Assembly (NCBI GenBank): GCA_937919795.1
Contig: CALFOA010000279.1
Coordinates: 1 to 5,587 of the forward strand
Reading direction: 5' to 3'
Origin: an uncultured Neisseria sp.
Lineage (GTDB): Bacteria; Pseudomonadota; Gammaproteobacteria; Burkholderiales; Neisseriaceae
DNA: 5,587 bases
In this document: in pieces, positions 4,019 through 5,587 of the stretch
Numbering within the stretch: position 1 is the stretch's first letter
How the letters are laid out: every line of letters starts with the position of its first letter
Notes under the pieces: generated by a model
Database searches by the model: none
The model's input: only the letters and a program-made list of their open reading frames with translations
Told to the model about the DNA's origin: nothing
Translations under genes and position numbers: made by a program

Positions 4019-5587
4019 ATGTTTTCCAACAACCCATCCGCATCTCTGTTACAAGGCTTAAACCCCGAGCAGCTTTCCGCCGTGACCTGGCCGCCGCAAT
4101 CCGCTTTGGTGCTGGCGGGCGCGGGCAGCGGCAAAACCCGCGTGCTCACCACCCGCATCGCTTGGCTGCTGCAAAGTGGACAGGCCAGTGTGCACAGCAT
4201 TTTGGCCGTTACCTTTACCAACAAAGCCGCCAAAGAAATGCAAACCCGCTTGGGTGCGATGATTCCGGTGAACGTGCGCGCCATGTGGTTGGGTACCTTT
4301 CACGGCCTTTGCCACCGCTTTTTGCGCCTGCACTATAAAGATGCCGGCCTGCCTTCCACCTTCCAGATTCTCGACAGCGGCGACCAGCTCGCCTTAATCA
4401 AACGACTGCTCAAACAGCTCAATATTGCCGAAGAAATCATCGCGCCGCGCTCGCTGCAAGGCTTTATCAATGCGCAAAAAGAAAGCGGCCTGCGCGCCTC
4501 GCAGCTCACCGCGCCCGATCCGCACACCAAGCGCATGATCGAGTGCTACGCCGAATACGATAAAGTGTGCCAACGCGAAGGCGTGGTCGATTTTGCCGAG
4601 TTGATGTTGCGCAGCTACGAAATGCTGCAAGCCAACGAGATTTTGCGCCGCCATTACCAAAACCGTTTCAACCATATTTTGGTGGACGAATTTCAAGACA
4701 CCAACAAACTGCAATATGCCTGGCTGAAACTGATGGCGGGTGACAGCGCCGCCGTGTTTGCCGTGGGCGACGACGACCAATCGATTTACCGTTTCCGCGG
4801 TGCCCATGTCGGCAATATGACCGCCCTGATGCGCGAATTTCACATCGAAGCGCCGATTAAACTCGAACAAAACTACCGTTCCGACGGCAACATTCTCGCC
4901 GCCGCCAACGCCGTCGAAACCCTGCGCGACGAGGGTTTCACCGGGCCGCTCACCCTGGTCGCAGCAGAGCCACTGCTGCCGTACGAGAGGCCGCCGCTGA
5001 GCAAGGACGTGCTGCAGGGCACGGCCGAGTTCGAGGTGCTGCACGACGCGCAGTGGTACGCAGAACGCGACACCCGCGTGATCACCGGTCAGCCCGCGAC
5101 CGGGCTCGACCTGGGCGGCCGCACCGTCACCCTTGCCGATGGCACCGAGCTGCACTACGACAAGCTGCTGCTCACCACCGGCGCCGAGCCCTGTCGGCTC
5201 GAGATTCCGGGTGCGCAGCGGGCCCTGGTGCTGCGCACGCGCGGCGACGAACAGGTGCTGCACGCACAGGTGGCCGGCGGCGCACGGCTGGTGATCATCG
5301 GCGGCGGCTGGATCGCCCTCGAGGTCGCGGCCTCCGCCCGGCAGAACGGCGCCGATGTCACCGTGCTGGTGCGCGGCGAGGCGCCGCTGGCCGACGTACT
5401 GGGCCGGCCACTGTCTGATCACCTGGTCGCCCTGCAGCGTGCCCACGGCGTCGACGTTCGCACCTCGACGACGGTGACCGAGATCACCGCGACCGGCGTC
5501 GAGACCAGCGACGGCCCGCTGGCCGCCGACGTGGTGCTAGCGGCGATCGGCGTGGCGCCGTCCACGACCCTGGCCGAGGCGGCGGGG
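4019..5587 (+). CDS. uvrD: N-terminal part of UvrD helicase joined in frame to an FAD reductase fragment; open at window end
   Basis: A 523-codon frame with no stop. Residues 1 to about 299 are an ordinary UvrD (DNA helicase II), which unwinds DNA in nucleotide excision and mismatch repair. Visible parts are the Q-motif region LNPEQLSAV, Walker A AGAGSGKT (33-40, Lys39), TFTNKAAKEM (motif Ia), Walker B DEFQD (223-227), GDDDQSIYRFRG (250-261) and QNYRS (284-288). UvrD normally runs to about 720-735 residues. Here motifs V and VI and domains 2A/2B are missing because from about residue 300 the frame encodes an unrelated ferredoxin reductase. A helicase from this frame would be inactive. An in-frame ATG exists at 3983, but 4019 fits the UvrD N-terminus and lies downstream of the likely -10 box. 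There is no clear Shine-Dalgarno sequence. The UvrD identity of the first part is firm; the whole is probably not a natural gene. Confidence 0.85.
   Translation, partial: MFSNNPSASLLQGLNPEQLSAVTWPPQSALVLAGAGSGKTRVLTTRIAWLLQSGQASVHSILAVTFTNKAAKEMQTRLGAMIPVNVRAMWLGTFHGLCHRFLRLHYKDAGLPSTFQILDSGDQLALIKRLLKQLNIAEEIIAPRSLQGFINAQKESGLRASQLTAPDPHTKRMIECYAEYDKVCQREGVVDFAELMLRSYEMLQANEILRRHYQNRFNHILVDEFQDTNKLQYAWLKLMAGDSAAVFAVGDDDQSIYRFRGAHVGNMTALMREFHIEAPIKLEQNYRSDGNILAAANAVETLRDEGFTGPLTLVAAEPLLPYERPPLSKDVLQGTAEFEVLHDAQWYAERDTRVITGQPATGLDLGGRTVTLADGTELHYDKLLLTTGAEPCRLEIPGAQRALVLRTRGDEQVLHAQVAGGARLVIIGGGWIALEVAASARQNGADVTVLVRGEAPLADVLGRPLSDHLVALQRAHGVDVRTSTTVTEITATGVETSDGPLAADVVLAAIGVAPSTTLAEAAG
4901..4925 (+). 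other. junction between uvrD and foreign reductase sequence
   Basis: Up to codon 299 the protein follows UvrD (NILAAANAV, where UvrD continues with I-x-N-N). From codon 300 it follows a reductase (ETLRDEGFTGPLTLVAAEP). Residues AxAV/AxE can be read as either family, so the breakpoint lies in or just after the GCC-rich stretch at 4898-4915. A short shared sequence such as CGCCGTCGA may have mediated the join, in a cell, in library preparation or in an assembler. No transposon end, direct repeat or att-like site is visible. Confidence 0.8.
4919..5587 (+). other. internal fragment of a ferredoxin-NAD(P) reductase (FAD-dependent pyridine nucleotide-disulfide oxidoreductase family)
   Basis: This part of the frame (residues 301-523) encodes the middle of an FAD-dependent ferredoxin/rubredoxin reductase of the type that feeds electrons to cytochrome P450s or Rieske oxygenases. 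Motifs are PYERPPLSK (321-329), LLLTTGAEP, the nucleotide-binding IIGGGWIALE (426-435) with its beta-alpha-beta unit through about 450, and DVVLAAIGVAPS near the window end, typical of the second FAD contact. The N-terminal FAD GxGxxG strand is absent (replaced by UvrD) and the C-terminal dimer domain lies beyond the window. Of the last 26 codons, 25 end in G or C (16 of 26 in a stretch before the join), pointing to a high-GC donor, probably an actinobacterium. It could not bind FAD normally in this form. Confidence 0.85.

Noticed and set aside
4394..5446. Long minus-strand open frame (350 codons) across the uvrD/reductase join
   Set aside because: It lies opposite clear UvrD and reductase motifs, has no recognisable domain of its own, and is the usual antisense shadow of GC-rich coding sequence.
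4019..5587. A true novel helicase-oxidoreductase fusion system
   Set aside because: Both partners lose essential motifs exactly at the join and composition changes there, so a functional bifunctional enzyme is not supported.

Overview
The first ~4.9 kb looks like chromosome from a member of the Neisseriaceae. The strongest evidence is the 12-mer TGCCTGTCTGAA, present eight times without mismatch (counting both strands) and once with one mismatch, always between genes. This is the DNA uptake sequence (DUS) dialect I know as TG-wadDUS, described for Neisseria wadsworthii and N. shayeganii. It differs from the meningococcal/gonococcal form ATGCCGTCTGAA. The genes are ordinary beta-proteobacterial housekeeping or stress genes.

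Layout, left to right. A DUS hairpin (28-63) ends a minus-strand gene for a small GIY-YIG nuclease-like protein (67-396). A divergent control region (397-568) leads to hmp, the flavohemoglobin nitric oxide dioxygenase (569-1723). This region holds a perfect TATAAT box followed by a dyad resembling an NsrR operator. Beyond hmp lie a 14-bp palindrome (1759-1791) and a second DUS hairpin (1852-1893), which separate hmp from a convergent minus-strand group. In transcription order that group encodes a PaiB-type FMN-binding protein (3851 down to 3210), a YdcZ-type small membrane protein (3134 down to 2676) and a metallophosphoesterase (2632 down to 1898). A third inverted DUS pair (3908-3944) sits in the divergent region before uvrD, which starts at 4019.

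The odd part is the last 670 bases. The uvrD frame is normal through helicase motif IV (QNYRS). Around 4901-4921 it passes, with no stop or frameshift, into the middle of an unrelated FAD/NAD(P)-dependent ferredoxin reductase of high-GC, actinobacterium-like character, which runs off the window end. Composition and codon use change at the same point, DUS copies stop, and both proteins are cut inside essential domains. I think a chimeric assembly or library join is far more likely than a natural fusion gene, but the sequence alone cannot settle it.

The genes do not form one pathway. hmp is probably an independently controlled NO-detoxification unit. The PaiB/YdcZ/phosphoesterase group may be one transcript, since gaps are short (75 and 43 bp) and contain only single DUS copies. 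UvrD would normally serve nucleotide excision and mismatch repair. I see no convincing new biological system here. There is no gene-free stretch longer than about 175 bases, and I saw no tRNA, rRNA, CRISPR array or transposase.
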